DNA of 64,000 bases from Ambrosia x helenae (GCA_030844895.1 CM061233.1:62335468-62399467), one strand, 5' to 3'; counted from the stretch's first letter, positions 23,945-38,073 are shown. Translations and numbers: made by a program. The notes: generated by a model not told the origin, from the letters alone.

Positions 23945-26900
23945 ATCTCCCCCCCCATAGGAAATTTTTTCCCCGAAATTTGAATGATCTTGCCTTTTAC
24001 ACCCTTAATCTATAAGGATGTTACAATTAGAACAAAAATACTTGTCGTCGAGACATGATCGGTTTTTATGGTTTGCGAGGAGCTCAATCTTTATATCAAT
24101 CCAATATTAGAAATGTCAATCTGTAAGACTACATCTTGATCATACTTCTAATTACGTTTTAACCTTTCTTGCTATAGTCATTTTATTTTTAGATACATGG
24201 ATTATCTGTATTTATCTGGTATGACTATTAAAGGTTTTCTATATAGATTGATATTTTCTATAGAATATTAATATTCTTTTATCTTTTCTTCATTAGAATG
24301 AGAAGTAGACTGAATATTATTTCTATATACATGCTTTGAGATTCTAATCGTTTTTCTTCTAAAAGATTTACAACTTCCAGTAAACCTTTCTAGAGTCTCA
24401 AATCAATAAAATATTCCCCTCGTTTAATATTCGGATTCAATTACAATGATGGATTCTATATAGTTCTTAGGAGATAGATACGGAAATCCCTTCATTATTA
24501 TGACTTGAATGGGATCCGAGCTACTACCTCTTTTATTCGAATGTTAGAATTTACCATCATTGTAATTCCGATTTTTAAAGAGTATGAATAATTTCTGGTA
24601 ACTATCGGATTATTTCTTATAAATTCTATCCTTTAAGTTCTACCTATATTGATATAATATGGTTGATCCCTGGGTTATCTCTATTCGTGGATATACTTAG
24701 GAGGTTTCTCAGATCATTAGACGTATCTTATCCGGAGTCTAAAGGTACCGGAAAAGACTAATTGAACTTGTTGAATTACACGGTTTCAACAATTCATTTT
24801 TATTATCTTGACCTACCGAATTTGGTCATTGGGATTTTTCTTAAATCATCTATAATAATCTTACTGACTATTTCATTGATGATTGACTGCATTATTTACC
24901 GCTAACCTTTCTTTGACTTAAAATTCTTAAGATAATGCATCACTTATTCTATCCCAAAATCATGATTATCATTCGGGACTTAAATACTTATTGCATTAAG
25001 TATTTCTATAAAATTCTTTCTTATTTCTATTTCGGGATTCGTTGACACTCTCGATAAAAATATTCTATGATTACTTTTTGTAGAATATTCTTTATAAAAT
25101 TCTAGTCGTTCTTCTTACGACTTATATTCTTTTCTGTTAATTTCTTTCATTATATATATTTATTAATTTCTGTTGGCATATCGGATGCCTTCTGTTAATA
25201 TTTGGCATTTCAATTGCCTTCTTATGATATCTGGCATTTCCAATGCCCTTTTTATTATTAGACATATCGGATGTCTTTTCAAAGTATAATTCTTTTTATT
25301 GTCGATTTATATTCTTTTATATCCAAGCGAATACTGATAATCATTTATAGTAGACACTATAAATATGCCATTTCTATAATATATACTTGCTTGGAATAAT
25401 TATTTCTTATTTATATATTCGATTAAAGTCTATATTTTCAGTGTCCGAAAACACTTTCTGATAAACTATATACTTCTTAATCCAACGTATTATAAGCGAA
25501 GCTTATTTCATCGGGATATTCGTATAGATAGTTCTTGCCAGAACAGTGACTTCTTAATTTATCTCTCACGACCTTTAACTCGGAACAGGAAATTCGTCAT
25601 TCCTTGGTCGGAGAGTTTCACTGGAAAAATGAGCATAATTCTATTCATTTTTCGTTTTCACTTTGATTATACCTTGCGAATCTCTACGCGATTCCAATTG
25701 GTATTTAATCATTTCTTGATATATTTGATATCAACTATTTTCTTTTGATAATTCGTTGGATTCTACCGTTTCCGGTTTCTGAATCCATATAGATTTATAT
25801 CTGTTATATTTTCGGGATTTTAACAATTCTTTCATCACTTCGTATTCATAATTTTTCAACTTGGTAACACTTGACCGTTTTACCAATTTGATCGTATTAT
25901 AACTCTCGCGAGTTCTATACAGAAGTGAATGCAAAGATTCTTTCATGGTATCATATATCCTTTTAAAGAATCCTGTAACTTAGTGGCAAATGTCCGGATA
26001 TGCCTTTTGTAAGGGTCCGGATATCCTTTGCCACGGGGATTGCACAGAGGACATACCACTATCTTTGGTTGGCAATCAGAAATCAATAAACTGATTTCTA
26101 TGATTTGTAGAATTTAACCAATCGATGGTTTTTATTCTGCAAATATATCTTTAGTCGTATTTCACAAAGAACTTTCAACTATATTGCCAGTTTTGTGGTC
26201 GTATTCTCCACATACGATACGTTGATGGTTCGAATATATATATTTCTTCTTATTATTCATGTTCTTTTAATATGTTCCTTACACAGACAAACTGTGATCT
26301 TGATAAATTCCTACTCGAATGTTCCTGTGCCTGTGACATTCATAATTATGTCGCGATCATAATTACTATTTCACCTCACCTAACATTCCAGTATTTGTTT
26401 ATTTTAATCACAATAGGTATGTGTCCTTCACATATTATTTTATTATTTTGTTCTTTATTTTCTCTTAGATTCGAAATTATATATTCTGGAAGGAAATATG
26501 TTGATCTGAATCTAACGAAATAGACTGTCGATCGTTCAAGAATTTGTTCGTGTCAACAGATATTCAATATAACAATCCAATCTTTTTAATATCCTTGACT
26601 TGTTCGAGTCATAGAATTAAGACGGTACTTATATTGTCATATAATCGAGCGAATAAGAATTCGGTTTCTTCCGATAAATTTCGAAGTATTTCTGTAACGG
26701 AATTTCGAAAATAATATTTTTGTCCAAAATATTATTTAATTTTGGAAAGGATCGAGGATGACATATAACTGAGATTTTTATATAAGTACAAATATGGGTT
26801 TAGATTATAAAACAGAATATGTATAATATTTATCGATTATATCTGAATAATATCGAGGAATTTTATAATCGAACATAGATATGAAATTATACTGAAAAGA

Positions 26901-28188
26901 CTTTTGGTATATATATACAAATACGGATTCGATTAATAAATCTTCATAACGTTAAATGCGGTATGTAATATGTTTCTGTAAAATAATATGGTCGTGGTTT
27001 AATATGATTTTCATGTTTCGAAAGAAAGAATTTATAGTAACATTATTTAATCAAAATACTGGAATTTCAATAACTGGGTTTCTTATTACGAATCAGAAAA
27101 TAAAACAAAACAAATTTTCTCAAAATGTTGAGGTCAAACTTTTACTGCTAAATGAATAATTTCGGATGAAACCCAAGATAACTTCTAGGGACTTTTAATA
27201 ACATAAGGAGTATTAATACTTGTTTTGGATATAAATGAAAATTAACGCATTGATAAGTTTTCTCAATCTTATAAATCGAATAGAATGTTTATTTAAAAGC
27301 GGGGGTATATATATTTTTATTAGAAATTGAAATACTGATTGAGTATAAAAATAATGATGACTAAAAATAAATTCAATAAACTTTGAAATTATATTGAAAA
27401 TATTTAAAACATTTTAAATAATCGCGCAATATATTTGATTATTGATTAAATAATCGAGAGAAATTCTTTAGAAACATAATACTCGTATGTCTCTAGCATA
27501 TCTGATTTTATAAAAATTTCGTAATTTACAGAGTAAAAATAATATTTCTGGAAACTCGATCATAGGAATGTTCAAGTTGGAGCGTAATATTCGTATTCTG
27601 TTTATAATTATTGGAATAATCATAAGTTTAATGATCTGAAATCAGATATCAATAGCCACTGAGACTGGAATAATTCAATAAACTTATATGAAGTTTCTTG
27701 AATCAAAATGGACGATTTATGTTTTTGATCTATATATTTTTCTATATAAACATATATACTTTTATAACCTTCGCCATTTCTTATTTATATCGAGATTTAT
27801 TTTTATGATTTCTTTTAATATATCTGGTTTCTTTTCTGTATTTCTATCTAACTTCTTATGGCCTTAATATCCTGTAAGATTTCCCAGAAATTAAATGTGC
27901 ATATAAATTCACAATTGTGTACAGAATTGTCAATTTACCCCACATAATCATTCTAGTACTACCCTGTAGTGGATTCATTTTAATTTCTAGTATACTATTA
28001 TGGTTCTCACCAACTTTATAATGGTTTGGCATTTAGGTACCCAAAAATTTTATCGTCTAATATTTTCTTTAATATTTCTGATATCATAAATATTTTTCTA
28101 AGCAACATTTCTTTTTAGAAAATATTCTGGTAGATCCTGGATTAATAAAGACTTCAAAACTGTCATTAAGCGGCGCTCTGATACCACC
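23945..28188 (-). other. Element B internal region, noncoding
   Basis: It is 4.2 kb, very AT-rich, with dense stops in all frames. Around 25170-25280 words like TCGGATGCCTTCTGTTAATA and TGGCATTTC recur. I find no CCHC knuckle, protease, reverse-transcriptase, RNase H or integrase motif. Confidence 0.75.
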
Positions 28189-30625
28189 TGTAACGACCCT
28201 GGCTGTCGGTGCCGGGTCGTCGGGTCGGGTTATCGGAGCTACGCAGCGGAATTCGGATAATAACAGTCTTTAGTCTTCCAGGATCCACGTCATCATATCT
28301 GTTGGGTTACCTGAACACATGCCAAAAATAGTTTCTGTTAACATAAAGTTGGTGAGGTCGTGTATTTTATAAAGTGAATGGCCAGTTCGTTTATTGATAA
28401 TTCTTTTATAACCATTCTTTCATAAACATTCTTTTATAAATATTCTTTTATAAATATTCTTTTCTAAACATGCTTTACAGTTATAATTCTGAAGGGGAAA
28501 GTATATTTCTATTATACCACTCTATTATACATCAATTCGATCATAATTCTATTCTATCATATCGATTATAGTTCGGGCCATTCCTATCGATGGTACCACT
28601 CTGATTGTGGTGAAATACCTGTTCCTGTCCTCTACTTGGACAAGAATGGTTTTGGTCCTCTACTTGGACATTCCTACCCTCTACTTGGGTAAGACTGGTT
28701 CTTGCCCTCTAGTCGGTACAAGAAAGGAAATGGCGAATACCGTCCAGTACTGTCCTTGTCGTTTCTATGTCCCCTTTTCTATTATACTTCTTTTATTTCT
28801 ATTGATAATCTTTTATTATGTAAAGCATTTCTAGGTTTAATAAGTGACATGTATTCCCCCGAAAACACTTAATAAAACAGTAAAAGTGGGGAGTTCACGA
28901 TACTCACAGATTTGCTTATAATCTCTAGCTAATCTTCTCATTACAATTATATGTCATATATATATGGATACGTTTTACGCGTGAGACTTGTTGGATTGTA
29001 ATACTTAGGATATATATCATATATACAATTTATACATATAGAATTCGGTATATATTAGATAGTCCTAAACTCGGGGTTTATTATTGACACGACACGGGCA
29101 TCCTAAATCTAGGCAAAAAGAAATAAAGCTGGCCATTACAGCTTGGCACACGAACCTAAAGAACTCTAGACACGTACTTACCCGGATGATGGCTCGGCGG
29201 AGCATATTATTATTAACCCGAGTCTAGTATATCGTTTTATATATCAAATCTTATATATATAAACATATATATTTTATATATGTTTATTATTCTCTTATTA
29301 TTATTATCAAGTCCGTACGTTATTCGTATTATATATATATTCGTATAATTCTAATAATATTCCTCGTCTGGATATTAGACCAGGTTCTATTCCGGGTGTT
29401 GACCGAGTCACTAAGTTGACTCGGTATCGTAGTAGTATTCTCCAACTTGATTATCGGTACCTCGCACAATCATAGTCATTATATTAATAACCGATTATTA
29501 GATCGTATAACCAATAAATCAATATATTTTAGAACTTACCAAGATAATAACCGGATACTCCTCGGGTTATTACCGGAACACAACCAAAGGTCAATCGGAC
29601 CTTCGGTTAGGGATAATCATCATCACCATAGATTCAACCCCAAGTTTCCTGATTATATACACAACACATATTGGTTAGTACCCTAATCAAAGAATAACCA
29701 TTAATAACCAAACCTCCATCAATTCATATGATTATTAACTTCAAGACCACACCCACAGAACTAATCGGGTAGGTTCAAAATGGTTACTCGGATGGGTTAA
29801 AGTGGATGGTTCACGAGTACACCTCGGAACAGAGAGATCGGTTGGGACCCGATGACTACCGGTTATGTTCAGAAACAGAGGAACAAGGTTGGGTTCGGCT
29901 GGTTCGTAATAGGAACAAAGGGATGGTGGTGGTTAACGCTGTGGGACTCAATGGTTCACAAGAATTCACGACAGTCACCCCAACTTGGTGACTGTTCGGC
30001 TTTGTTCAATAGAAATTGTGGGACGAGCAAGGTGATTATGGGTTACCGGTTATTACTTGTTAACAGAGACAGAAGAGGAGAAGGGTTCGGGGATGCTTAC
30101 CGGATAATTATCGGAACCATGGAACCATGGTGGCCGGTTATTAATATAAGTATAGAAGGAGTTATCGGGTTCCAACGAGAGGAAATAGATGCTCGCCAGA
30201 GAGATGAGGGCGGCGGCCGACGGCCACCGGTGGAGGTGGTTGTCCGGTGAAGGCTTCTAATCAGAGGATTTATAATACACACTTGGTGTGTGTGTTGAAT
30301 GTATACAGAGAGAGATGCGAGAGAGATAAGAAAGAGGGGTTGTTTTATAAGAGAATTAAAATAGAGGGTGTTTGGCAACGGGGATAATAACTGGGACTCG
30401 GGTGTTTGGTAATGGTTATAACAACAGAACAAAAGGCGTTTGGCAACGAGTTAATAGCAGGTAAGGAGCGTTTAACCGAGACAATAAAAATTAAATAATT
30501 ATTATCTATATATTAGGTTGAAACGGTTGGTCGCAAGACTCGAACTTAAATATTTTATTACGTAATCGGGTGGTCGGGTCCAACCCGACCCGTTTAAGAG
30601 ACCCGTAACACCTCGGGGTGTTACA
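28189..30625 (-). repeat. Element B, right LTR
   Basis: It begins TGTAACGACCCTGG next to the primer-binding site and ends GGGTGTTACA before the CCACC duplication. It is about 99% like 21529-23944 by eye. Confidence 0.9.
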
Positions 30626-30876
30626 CCACCCCTCACACTTGATGTTGAGATCGGCCCTCTTTCAGCTGGATGTCTGCGAGAGTCATGTCGTTTGTGCCAA
30701 CGTGTTGGTTGAAGTCGCTCAACACGCGGGCCTAGAACCCCTTCAGGGGGTAGGTCGAGCCCTCGTCCCTCTGGAGTTGTATAGCCGAGTCGTTTGTGGC
30801 GTCTTTGTAGCACACCACTAACGCCATCTCTTGTTCCTCGGTCCGGGGATTCATCTCTGTTGGTGTGTTTTTTTTA
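30626..30876 (-). pseudogene. N-terminal half of the broken small gene next to element B
   Basis: On the minus strand a start near 30855 gives MNPRTEEQEMALVVCY, followed by KDATNDSAIQ, then an in-frame stop TAG near 30740. The reading resumes as ARVLSDFNQHVGTNDMTLAD. Element B then interrupts, and the rest lies at 21388-21528. The TEEQEMALV start is reminiscent of trihelix/NAM-associated proteins of Harbinger-type elements, but I cannot assign it. A stop, a frame change and a 9-kb insertion mean it is dead. Confidence 0.4.
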
Positions 30877-31665
30877 AATCGTGGTAAAGTGTGAGTTTTA
30901 ACCCCACGGTTTGATCTATTTATATACACAATTTTTAACGGTTGCACTGTTAAAATTAAAGGTTACTGACCGTTTAGGTGAATTCAATTAAATTCAATCG
31001 ACGGTTTCCAAGAATTCACAAATTAATTTTGCTGACCGTTTGGTGGGACGGTTGTAATAGTATGAAACTATGAATTAAATGTTAATAATCAGTTTAAAAT
31101 TTTAAACCATGTGAAATTTAAAACACAAAAAAAGTTTGGATATTTAAATGAAAATAAATAAAAGAATCAGTGGAGTGTTGCCTTCAAAAAAGTGTTTCAG
31201 TGAAGTGATGTGGCAAGACAAGATTGGTTAAAATCAGTGAAAGAAATTTTTTTTACCACAAGCACGATCCCCTAAGCAGTAACATACGCACCATCAGTGG
31301 TAGCTCGCACCGCCATCAATAACAACCAACCAGCAACAAGTTGATGTTCAACTCTTAGAGTAACAGTGGAAAGTTGCGATTAAATCAGTTTTTCATTAAA
31401 CGTAAAGAGATGTTACTATCAAATAAAGGTTTTAACTTCAATATACATATCATCATCATCATACTCAGTTAATCCTACCAATAGCAAAAGCTAAGGTAGG
31501 GTCTGAGGTGGGTAATGTAACATCGCAAAAAAAAAAAATTTTTTTTTTTTTTTTTTTTCTTTCAAATTTTAATATTATTTCTATCATTCACAATGTGCCT
31601 AAGTTTTATTTTCACGACCACACAACTTATATATATATATATATATATACATATATATATAGATT

Positions 31666-31700
<35 letters not shown>

Positions 31701-31893
31701 TAAAAATTATAATGATTATTACATATACTAGATTAAGAACAATTTGGTTTTTGTGATTCTGTCTTACCCAAACACCAGCCCAAACAGATGTCCCGGCCCA
31801 CCTGAACCGGCCCAATTAGCCCAGCCCAACCGGCCCAACAGCTAAACCACCCCTTCCCTCCCTTTCGTTTAATAAAAAAAAAAGAGAATAAAA

Positions 31894-31966
31894 GGGTCCA
31901 GCCGGGTTTCGAACCGGTGACCTTCCAGACAAACACGCGTGCTCTACCCACTGCTCCACACCCTTA
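31894..31966 (-). promoter_or_regulatory. tRNA-like segment 1 in element C LTR (antisense)
   Basis: On the minus strand, GGTGTGGAGCAGTGGGTAGA gives an A box. About 40 nt on comes CCGGTTCGAAACCCGG, a B box inside a T-arm-like hairpin, then TTTT. The size (about 73 nt) and order are those of a tRNA, but acceptor pairing is poor. The second copy is at about 35803-35875. The equivalent site in element D has a different tRNA-like body. Confidence 0.5.
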
Positions 31967-32574
31967 TTGTGATTCAAGTCCAGCAAATAAAGTATTTAAC
32001 TCCACATTCGTTTCTTTTTCCTTCCCATGTCTGTACGCGCTGCAGACAATATGAATAAGGAATTCATATTTTGACCAACATTAACTCATAATTGTTTCCA
32101 AAATGGAATGTTTCCATGATTTTCGGCCTTGTTTAACCATGTTGCACGATTAACATCAATCAATTACTACCCAATTAAATCAAATACGCGTGTGATAATT
32201 AACGAGGTCAAACTTTCCAATTAACACAACCCTTTGAACCTCAGTATATATAGAACCTCTGCGAACCTTGTATACTCGCTCACCACTCTCCCTCAACCTC
32301 CAATTCTCTCTGTAATACTCCAATTGTTATAATCACGTTCGTCGTTTGACTTTTGCTTTGACCCGACTATCATAATCAATCCATCACTGTGAGTTACTTT
32401 TCTTGTGTGGTTTCATTAATCGGCGATCAAACAACAAAAGCCCCATCATTAATCGGGCTCATGTTGTCTGAATTGGTTGATTGGAATTTCTAGGGTTCGT
32501 TCATGCTTATTTGGGGATAAACTAGTTTTGGCATAACATATTTATTTAATTTTAATCAGGATCCATCACAACCA

Positions 32575-32657
32575 CTGGCCTAGGCCAAGTGGTTGTGACC
32601 ATGGCCTGCAACAGTTAGGAACCGGGTTCGAGTCCCAGCAAGGGCACCCCTTTTTGC
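32575..32657 (+). promoter_or_regulatory. tRNA-like segment 2 in element C LTR (sense)
   Basis: TAGGCCAAGTGGTTGTGA resembles the A box of Leu/Ser tRNAs. GGGTTCGAGTCCC about 40 nt later is a strong B box, and CCCCTTTTT follows as a possible Pol III stop. It is preceded by a CCACTGGCCTAGGCCAAGTGG palindrome. The second copy is at about 36485-36560; homologous segments lie in elements A and D. Confidence 0.5.
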
Positions 32658-34693
32658 ATTATTTTCAACAAGCCTTATTATATATATATATATTTCATTT
32701 AAACTTGTAAATTCATTTTTAATTATTAAAACCTTGTTAAAAATTCTAAAAAAATTATTTTTAACAAATCTGATGTCAAAGTTTCATCTACCATTTTTAG
32801 TTTTCTGAAATTTATTTATTTAATATTTATAATAATTAAATCAAGTTTATTCTATTTTATTTATAAAAATCTATAAAAATATCAAAACGATCTTATTAAT
32901 TTCCACAAAAATTATCCTAAGTTTTTATAACATTAAACTTTACTGAAATAATTTTTAATTCAGTAAAATCATTTATTTTATATTTTTAATCAATTTTTGT
33001 TAGTTTTAATCATAATTAAATCATAATAAATTCAATTTTTGTTATTTTTGCACCAAAATTTTATACAAATTATTTCTGATCATTTAGAACAGAAATATGA
33101 ATTTTAAACTAAAAATTATTTAATTTTAATATTTTTAAATATTAAAGTTAGATTTTGACAATTTGTAATAAATAGATTTAATAATCTATTTTAAAGAAAA
33201 TAATTTTACAAAAATTATTTTTATACTTTAAACACATTCTTGTGGCCATCCTAGATTTAACATTTATAAAAAGATTTTTAGTTATTTAGTTACTAAATTT
33301 CTCTCAATTGGCGAATATTTTTAATAATAATCAAACAAGCAATTATCCCCAATTCGAAGCCCTAGAAACTTATACATTTTTAGGATTGATAGACTTAGAC
33401 ATATTTATTACTTTATTATAGGGTGATACTTGATACATTTGGTCAACACAATTATCCAAATTTCTCAACAGATATAACATTTTACCAAGGTGAGTTTTAC
33501 ATAGCCCCTTTTCTATTTATCACCATTTTTGGGGTGAAACATGTTTATAACATCATCATTGCAATTCAATCATCAATGTGTCTATGTGTTTTCTATGTTG
33601 CATTATGTCTTGAGCATGATTAGAGTAAGCACCATTCTAGCATAATCATTAACATTGATCAGCCGGCGGTATACATTGATAGATCTATTGGACTGACAAT
33701 CCCACCCGGATACGTGCCTCCTACAAAGGTTACGTGGGTGTTTGTTATCGTATAACATTATTGGACCATGAGCGTATGGTATGTATCATTTTATAACAGT
33801 CATCAGGGTTGATTATGCACTCGATTTATTTCTAGTATGTTCTCACATATGGACTAGATTGACATGACACATGAATTGCACAACATTTTATTCAATCATC
33901 AAAAAACCTATGTAATTCTCACCAACTTTTGTTGACCCAAAACATTTTCAACTTAACATGTTTCAGGTTCTATTTGCTTGAAGATTTGTATTGATGCTTG
34001 AAGATATGTGTATAGTTTCAATCAATTTGATGTACAAATTCTAGAACATTTGTATGTAAGTTATTTAAATCATTTATGAAACTTATTGTTCACCATGAGC
34101 TACTGAACAATCATCAATACGTGGCACCCCGATGTTTCCGCCATCGGTTGGGGTGTTACAGATTGGTATCAGAGCCATGGTTATAGGGAATTAGGTTATT
34201 AGAAGAATAATCTAGTCTATAACCATAGGACTTAATCAGTACTTGCTTCTTTACATGCTAATCTCTATCTCCCAGCTACTTCTTATCCCTACTATCATCC
34301 TTACAAGAAGATGCTCTACATCACTGGATCTACTCTTAGACTAATAGGACAAAATCCTCAGGTTTAACCTGAACCACCTTGAGATCTCGTCGAAGTTCTA
34401 GATTTTAATAACGAACACGTGCAATCTGGAAGGGTGAACGCCTGTATTCTGAGTCTTCTGTCTAGGCTGGCATTGCGCATATATCCCAATCAGACGAGGG
34501 ACCCGGATGCCTACCTGGGAATTCTCGGGATGAGTGTTCACTTATAGGCTAAAGCATGTCTTCATATGTTATTAGAATCTGGAATCTTTGATAAGTCAAC
34601 GTTTTCGTTTATTCGTTTTAATTAATGAATAAATGATTACATTCCTTGTATCACCTCATTCATTTCATACCTTCATTGTGTCCCTTACGGATC

Positions 34694-35062
34694 ATGTCTC
34701 CACGTCGCAGCACTCGCAATAACAGTGGTGAAAACCAAGAGGAAAGTAACAACAACCACAACACCAACCACAACAACAACAAAAACAACAAAGGTGTTGA
34801 TGCCCAACTGGCTGCGATTATTCACAACCCTGCTCAGGCTGATAATCCTAATCGATACAACTATGGTCAATGCTATGAATGTGGAAACCCAAATCACTAC
34901 CGTAACCGATGCCCTAAACTAAACCGAGATCAAGACCCTCCAGCTACCCAACCGCAAGTCTCACCATTTGACTATTGGTTGCTTTTATTCTATGTAATGG
35001 CGCCTTTGATTCAAGTAATAAATTCAGGTAATATCATAACATCTGTGTGCATGCTTGTTTGA
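34694..35062 (+). CDS. gag: Shrunken gag of element C (122 aa)
   Basis: The start at 34694 gives MSPRRSTRNNSGENQ, matching the start of the full gag in element D. Residues 1-43 keep the basic/Asn-rich N-terminus ending in GVDAQLAAII. The frame then jumps directly to a zinc knuckle CX2CX4HX4C at residues 60-73 (CYECGNPNHYRNRC). The whole capsid-like centre (the CNPPKFSGEE and WWNEEKR part of element D) is missing. A product could still bind RNA but not form a normal capsid. An upstream ATG at 34646 is in frame, but 34694 is chosen by homology. The last 30 residues are non-conserved read-through. Confidence 0.65.
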   Translation: MSPRRSTRNNSGENQEESNNNHNTNHNNNKNNKGVDAQLAAIIHNPAQADNPNRYNYGQCYECGNPNHYRNRCPKLNRDQDPPATQPQVSPFDYWLLLFYVMAPLIQVINSGNIITSVCMLV

Positions 35063-35423
35063 ATGTGAACTAATTGCTATATTTATAATTATACTTGCTT
35101 ACTTGTACAATAATTAGTTGACTACCAAACAATCTACTCAGCGATTGGTAGAGGTTATCATGTCTTCCAACAGTCGGGGAGAGGCCCTACCACCTACTCA
35201 ACGACTGGTGGAGACTATCAGACCTGCTCAACAATCGGTGAAGTCATAAAAGGACGCAAAACCCTAATGTAAGGTAAATTGGTAATTACGGTCCAGAACG
35301 TAATCATGAATTTACAGGTACATTAAGGTAGTGTGAAATTTTATCAAGGTTTCCAGTGATTGACAAATTGTAACCTAGTGTTTCTCTTAACTTCGGGACG
35401 AAGTTCCTAAAAGTAGGGGAGAC

Positions 35424-35561
35424 TGTAACATCGCAAAAAAAAAAAAAATTTTTTTTTTCTTTCAAATTTTAATATTATTTCTATCATTCACAATGTGCCT
35501 AAGTTTTATTTTCACGACCACACAACTTATATATATATATATATACATATATATATAGATT

Positions 35562-35608
<47 letters not shown>

Positions 35609-38073
35609 TAAAAATTATAATGATTATTACATATACTAGATTAAGAACAATTTGGTTTTTGTGATTCTGTCTTACCCAAACACCAGCCCAAACAGATGTC
35701 CCGGCCCACCTGAACCGGCCCAATTAGCCCAGCCCAACCGGCCCAACAGCTAAACCACCCCTTCCCTCCCTTTCGTTTAATAAAAAAAAAAAGAGAATAA
35801 AAGGGTCCAGCCGGGTTTCGAACCGGTGACCTTCCAGACAAACACGCGTGCTCTACCCACTGCTCCACACCCTTATTGTGATTCAAGTCCAGCAAATAAA
35901 GTATTTAACTCCACATTCGTTTCTTCTTCCTTCCCATGTCTGTACGCGCTGCAGACAATATGAATAAGGAATTCATATTTTGACCAACATTAACTCATAA
36001 TTGTTTCCAAAATGGAATGTTTCCATGATTTTCGGCCTTGTTTAACCATGTTGCACGATTAACATCAATCAATTACTACCCAATTAAATCAAATACGCGT
36101 GTGATAATTAACGAGGTCAAACTTTCCAATTAACACAACCCTTTGAACCTCAGTATATATAGAACCTCTGCGAACCTTGTATACTCGCTCACCACTCTCC
36201 CTCAACCTCCAATTCTCTCTGTAATACTCCAATTGTTATAATCACGTTCGTCGTTTGACTTTTGCTTTGACCCGACTATCATAATCAATCCATCACTGTG
36301 AGTTACTTTTCTTGTGTGGTTTCATTAATCGGCGATCAAACAACAAAAGCCCCATCATTAATCGGGCTCATGTTGTCTGAATTGGTTGATTGGAATTTCT
36401 AGGGTTCGTTCATGCTTATTTGGGGATAAACTAGTTTTGGCATAGCATATTTATTTAATTTTAATCAGGATCCATCACAACCACTGGCCTAGGCCAAGTG
36501 GTTGTGACCATGGCCTGCAACAGTTAGGAACCGGGTTCGAGTCCCAGCAAGGGCACCCCTTTTTGCATTATTTTCAACAAGCCTTATTATATATATATAT
36601 ATATATTTCATTTAAACTTGTAAATTCATTTTTAATTATTAAAACCTTGTTAAAAATTCTAAAAAAATTATTTTTAACAAATCTGATGTCAAAGTTTCAT
36701 CTACCATTTTTAGTTTTCTGAAATTTATTTATTTAATATTTATAATAATTAAATCAAGTTTATTCTATTTTATTTATAAAAATCTATAAAAATATCAAAA
36801 CGATCTTATTAATTTCCACAAAAATTATCCTAAGTTTTTATAACATTAAACTTTACTGAAATAATTTTTAATTCAGTAAAATCATTTATTTTATATTTTT
36901 AATCAATTTTTGTTAGTTTTAATCATAATTAAATCATAATAAATTCAATTTTTGTTATTTTTGCACCAAAATTTTATACAAATTATTTCTGATCATTTAG
37001 AACAGAAATATGAATTTTAAACTAAAAATTATTTAATTTTAATATTTTTAAATATTAAAGTTAGATTTTGACAATTTGTAATAAATAGATTTAATAATCT
37101 ATTTTAAAGAAAATAATTTTACAAAAATTATTTTTATACTTTAAACACATTCTTGTGGCCATCCTAGATTTAACATTTATAAAAAGATTTTTAGTTATTT
37201 ATTTACTAAATTTCTCTCAATTGGCGAATATTTTTAATAATAATCAAACAAGCAATTATCCCCAATTCGAAGCCCTAGAAACTTATACATTTTTAGGATT
37301 GATAGACTTAGACATATTTATTACTTTATTATAGGGTGATACTTGATACATTTGGTCAACACAATTATCCAAATTTCTCAACAGATATAACATTTTACCA
37401 AGGTGAGTTTTACATAGCCCCTTTTCTATTTATCACCATTTTTGGGGTGAAACATGTTTATAACATCATCATTGCAATTCAATCATCAATGTGTCTATGT
37501 GTTTTCTATGTTGCATTATGTCTTGAGCATGATTAGAGTAAGCACCATTCTAGCATAATCATTAACATTGATCAGCCGGCGGTATACATTGATAGATCTA
37601 TTGGACTGACAATCCCACCCGGATACGTGCCTCCTACAAAGGTTACGTGGGTGTTTGTTATCGTATAACATTATTGGACCATGAGCGTATGGTATGTATC
37701 ATTTTATAACAGTCATCAGGGTTGATTATGCACTCGATTTATTTCTAGTATGTTCTCACATATGGACTAGATTGACATGACACATGAATTGCACAACATT
37801 TTATTCAATCATCAAAAAACCTATGTAATTCTCACCAACTTTTGTTGACCCAAAACATTTTCAACTTAACATGTTTCAGGTTCTATTTGCTTGAAGATTT
37901 GTATTGATGCTTGAAGATATGTGTATAGTTTCAATCAATTTGATGTACAAATTCTAGAACATTTGTATGTAAGTTATTTAAATCATTTATGAAACTTATT
38001 GTTCACCATGAGCTACTGAACAATCATCAATACGTGGCACCCCGATGTTTCCGCCATCGGTTGGGGTGTTACA
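35424..38073 (+). repeat. Element C, 3' LTR
   Basis: It begins TGTAACATCGC after the polypurine tract and ends GGGGTGTTACA before GGTAA. It is near-identical to 31516-34160; the TAA microsatellite is longer here. Confidence 0.92.

Larger units (their letters stand above)
21529..30625 (-). mobile_element. LTR retrotransposon B, complete, non-coding (LARD-like)
   Basis: LTRs of 2416 and 2437 bp flank a 4.24-kb internal region. The perfect duplication CCACC lies at 21524-21528 and 30626-30630. On the minus strand the primer site TGGTATCAGAGC (28175-28186) is of initiator-tRNA-Met type, and a G-rich polypurine tract ATGGGGGGGGAGAT abuts the other LTR (23945-23958). No gag or pol motif was found in the internal frames. 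The LTRs differ at about two dozen sites, mostly transitions, plus a 20-odd-bp indel near 22382/29042. That makes it the oldest complete LTR element here. Confidence 0.9.
21058..31272. mobile_element. Possible PIF/Harbinger-like element split by LTR element B
   Basis: A left terminus GGGGGATGGGACG follows TAA (21055-21057), and a right terminus, read inversely, GGGGATCGTG is followed by TAA (31273-31275). Excluding element B it is about 1.1 kb and includes a broken small gene. The inverted ends match only over about 7-8 bases, so the boundaries are tentative. Confidence 0.4.
31516..34160 (+). repeat. Element C, 5' LTR
   Basis: It begins TGTAACATCGC followed by an A-run and T-run and ends CATCGGTTGGGGTGTTACA. 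A TATATATAGAACC word near 32245 could be the TATA box, followed by a CT-rich start region. TA and TAA microsatellites lie at about 31630-31700. Confidence 0.92.
31516..38073 (+). mobile_element. LTR retrotransposon C, complete, mini-gag only
   Basis: LTRs of 2645 and 2650 bp flank a 1.26-kb internal region. The perfect duplication GGTAA lies at 31511-31515 and 38074-38078. The primer site TGGTATCAGAGCC (34164-34176) fits initiator tRNA-Met, and the polypurine tract AAAAGTAGGGGAGAC abuts the second LTR (35410-35423). Only a shortened gag remains. The LTRs differ almost solely in microsatellite lengths and a few substitutions, so insertion was recent. It is inserted in a SINE-like copy and is close kin to element D. 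Confidence 0.93.

Noticed and set aside
31894..31966. A functional tRNA gene
   Set aside because: A and B boxes are good, but the acceptor and anticodon arms do not pair convincingly, and four copies sit inside LTRs.
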